From positions 1-64,000 of the forward strand of contig JALCDQ010000004.1 of NCBI GenBank assembly GCA_022641735.1: a stretch of DNA of 64,000 nt, read 5' to 3'. Positions 62,740-64,000 of this stretch are shown here, piece after piece. The position numbers were made by a program, and so were the translations under genes. The DNA comes from Prevotella sp. (lineage in GTDB: Bacteria; Bacteroidota; Bacteroidia; Bacteroidales; Bacteroidaceae). The first letter of the stretch is position 1. Every line of letters starts with the position of its first letter. Under the pieces are notes generated by a model. The model was not told the origin of the DNA and searched no databases. It worked only from the letters and a program-made list of their open reading frames with translations.

Positions 62740-63465
62740 CTATATCTTTATAGCCTCTGCTTGCCCTGTCTCAATCAGCAAATTGTTTCCGCTGCTCAAG
62801 TCATTGGAATATGGAAACTTCACAGCGAGTACTCGTTTCTTGTATTGCTGGGCAAAACGGACAGTATACATGGTACCGCTATGCTCCGGGCACTGAGCGA
62901 CTACGACAGGGTCTGACAATGCAGCCTGAAGACGGTTTCGGGCAACTAGTCGTGAAGGATTTGCCTTCACCCCCAGTATTTGCTCACTGATGAGCAAACC
63001 GCCATTACGGAGAATGGCTTTCTGCAAAGGCTCGTTCTCATGGGGATGAGTCAAATCAAGGCCTGTAGCGACAATGGCAATCGTTCCCCCTTTTGCATCC
63101 AAGCATCCTTGATGGGCTGCCGCATCACAACCTAAGGCCAAACCACTGACGACTACACACCCTTTCCGGGCGTATTCTGCTCCAAGCTGATAAGCAGCAG
63201 CATTCCCATTGCGGTCAGCTTTCCGAGCGCCTATCACTGCAACCTTGTTTTCTGCCTTCAAGAGCTCAAGATTGCCGAGAGCAAATATCACCGATGGCTT
63301 TTCGTCGCCAATCTCAAGAAAGCACTCAGGATATTCTTTGTCAAAGCTTGCAATGGTTTCAATCCCCAGAGCTTCATTTCTTTTGATGATTGAGTCGACT
63401 TTTACTCTGTCACCTATAATCTTGAATAAAGCGTCTAAATGTCTTTTTGTTATTTCAATTTTCAT
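62740..63465 (-). CDS. Short DprA/Smf-like protein
   Basis: A 241-aa protein that is almost only the DprA Rossmann domain: VAVIGARKADRNGNAAAY (about 75-92), VVSGLALGCDAAAHQG (105-120), IVATGLDLTHPHENEPLQKA, LVARNRLQAALSDPVVVAQC and SGTMYTVRFAQQYKKRVLAV. Full DprA proteins (about 350-400 aa) load RecA on single-stranded DNA during transformation; the N-terminal SAM and C-terminal winged-helix domains are missing or minimal here. DprA-like proteins also occur in phage-defence toxin-antitoxin systems such as ShosTA. Its start overlaps the upstream ankyrin-like gene by 4 bp (63462-63465), and it precedes a RecB-type nuclease pair. Confidence 0.88.
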   Translation of the reverse strand: MKIEITKRHLDALFKIIGDRVKVDSIIKRNEALGIETIASFDKEYPECFLEIGDEKPSVIFALGNLELLKAENKVAVIGARKADRNGNAAAYQLGAEYARKGCVVVSGLALGCDAAAHQGCLDAKGGTIAIVATGLDLTHPHENEPLQKAILRNGGLLISEQILGVKANPSRLVARNRLQAALSDPVVVAQCPEHSGTMYTVRFAQQYKKRVLAVKFPYSNDLSSGNNLLIETGQAEAIKI

Positions 63466-64000
63466 TGTTTCGTTTTTTCGTTTTCTTTATTTATTAAACT
63501 ATAATCATAAGAATCCATTCCCTTTATGAGATCATCTTCTTTCTGGCGAAGTTCCTCTATTGTCAGAGCACCATATTGGTGCAATACGAGGAATGCTTCT
63601 TTCGTTATTTTAAAAGAAGATGCAGCAGTATTTTTTAACTTTAAAGGCTTCAATTTATCCAAAAGTGTTTCACCATCTTCAATCTTACTATTAGGATTTG
63701 CGCCTCTTTTTAATGCCCATATGATGCATCTTAGATAGAAATAGGCTTCTGAATTATATAGCTCGTGACGAAATTGCGCTGAATAAAAACTATTAATACT
63801 GTTTTCTAAAAGATAATCATAATCAAAGTCATATTGTCCTATATATTCCAACACCTTTTTTGTTTCCGTCCATGTCCGCTTTTTTGTATAACGAATATTT
63901 CCATAGTTGAAAAATGCTCCTCCATAAGGTTCTTCCTCTGGCCATTCTATACTTTCCACTTCTTTTCTTAATTCTTCTAAAGAGCCCTCACAAACTAAGT
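63462..64000 (-). CDS. Ankyrin-like protein, 5' end outside the window
   Basis: At least 179 codons. The frame stays open through position 64000 (upstream residues read LVCEGSLEELRKEVESIEWP), so the GTG at 63959 is not the true start and the gene is truncated by the window edge. ALKRGANPNSKIEDGETLLD and LVLHQYGALTIEEL resemble ankyrin repeats, a form common among immunity and antitoxin-like proteins. It is coupled by ATGA to the DprA-like gene. Function unknown. Confidence 0.6.
   Translation of the reverse strand, partial: LVCEGSLEELRKEVESIEWPEEEPYGGAFFNYGNIRYTKKRTWTETKKVLEYIGQYDFDYDYLLENSINSFYSAQFRHELYNSEAYFYLRCIIWALKRGANPNSKIEDGETLLDKLKPLKLKNTAASSFKITKEAFLVLHQYGALTIEELRQKEDDLIKGMDSYDYSLINKENEKTKQ

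Overview
The window comes from a Bacteroidota chromosome, most likely Prevotellaceae (Prevotella/Segatella-like). The evidence is the 5' end of a 16S rRNA gene at the left edge, many promoters with the Bacteroidota -7 box TAnnTTTG (often with TTTG 20-21 bp upstream), SusC/SusD and other TonB-dependent receptors, DUF1735 surface lipoproteins, GH18/GH95/GH106 glycosidases, and AT-rich intergenic DNA. No transposase, integrase, tRNA or CRISPR array was recognised. Region 1 (1-21.7 kb) is mostly ordinary chromosome: the 16S start with its promoter and leader; an esterase divergent from an AraC regulator that is followed by a TonB-dependent receptor; an M1 aminopeptidase with a DMT permease; an OmpA lipoprotein; AlbA_2, YitT and HAD proteins; a BlaI / M56-TonB / TPR / aspartyl-protease operon with clear operators; a second convergent aspartyl protease with MgtC; and an AlbA_2 ATPase - pncB - acetyltransferase operon. 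Region 2 (21.7-26.1 kb) is an accessory island: an EcoRI-type adenine methyltransferase next to a DUF262-HNH protein, flanked on both sides by AT-rich DNA full of duplicated and inverted repeats. Region 3 (26.1-48.4 kb) is for glycan use and surface functions: a GH106-like glycosidase; a TonB receptor / DUF4876 / DUF6850 trio; a tandem heavy-metal-domain protein; a GH95-like glycosidase; a small secreted protein; and a SusC-SusD-GH18-DUF1735(LamG)-DUF1735(discoidin)x2 polysaccharide utilisation locus whose layout resembles the Bacteroides N-glycan PUL built around the GH18 BT3987. Region 4 (48.4-64 kb) is the most unusual. It holds a 641-aa protein with two Bacteroidota-type HTH-like segments divergent from a Hanks-type Ser/Thr kinase with a TPR tail; a co-oriented cassette of six small unknown genes, two of them under 60 codons and recovered by reading the DNA; and a cluster of an ankyrin-like protein, a short DprA, a RecB-type nuclease (AddB-like), a UvrD-helicase/nuclease (AddA-like) and a 179-aa unknown, a plausible DNA-processing or defence module. 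Two signals stand out outside ordinary annotation. Seven intergenic arrays are built on a strict 22-bp period (two of them about ten units, 220 bp) with degenerate sequence and dyads. An 11-bp tandem repeat lies inside the AlbA_2 ATPase gene; it is open in all three frames, and loss or gain of one unit would remove the C-terminal domain.
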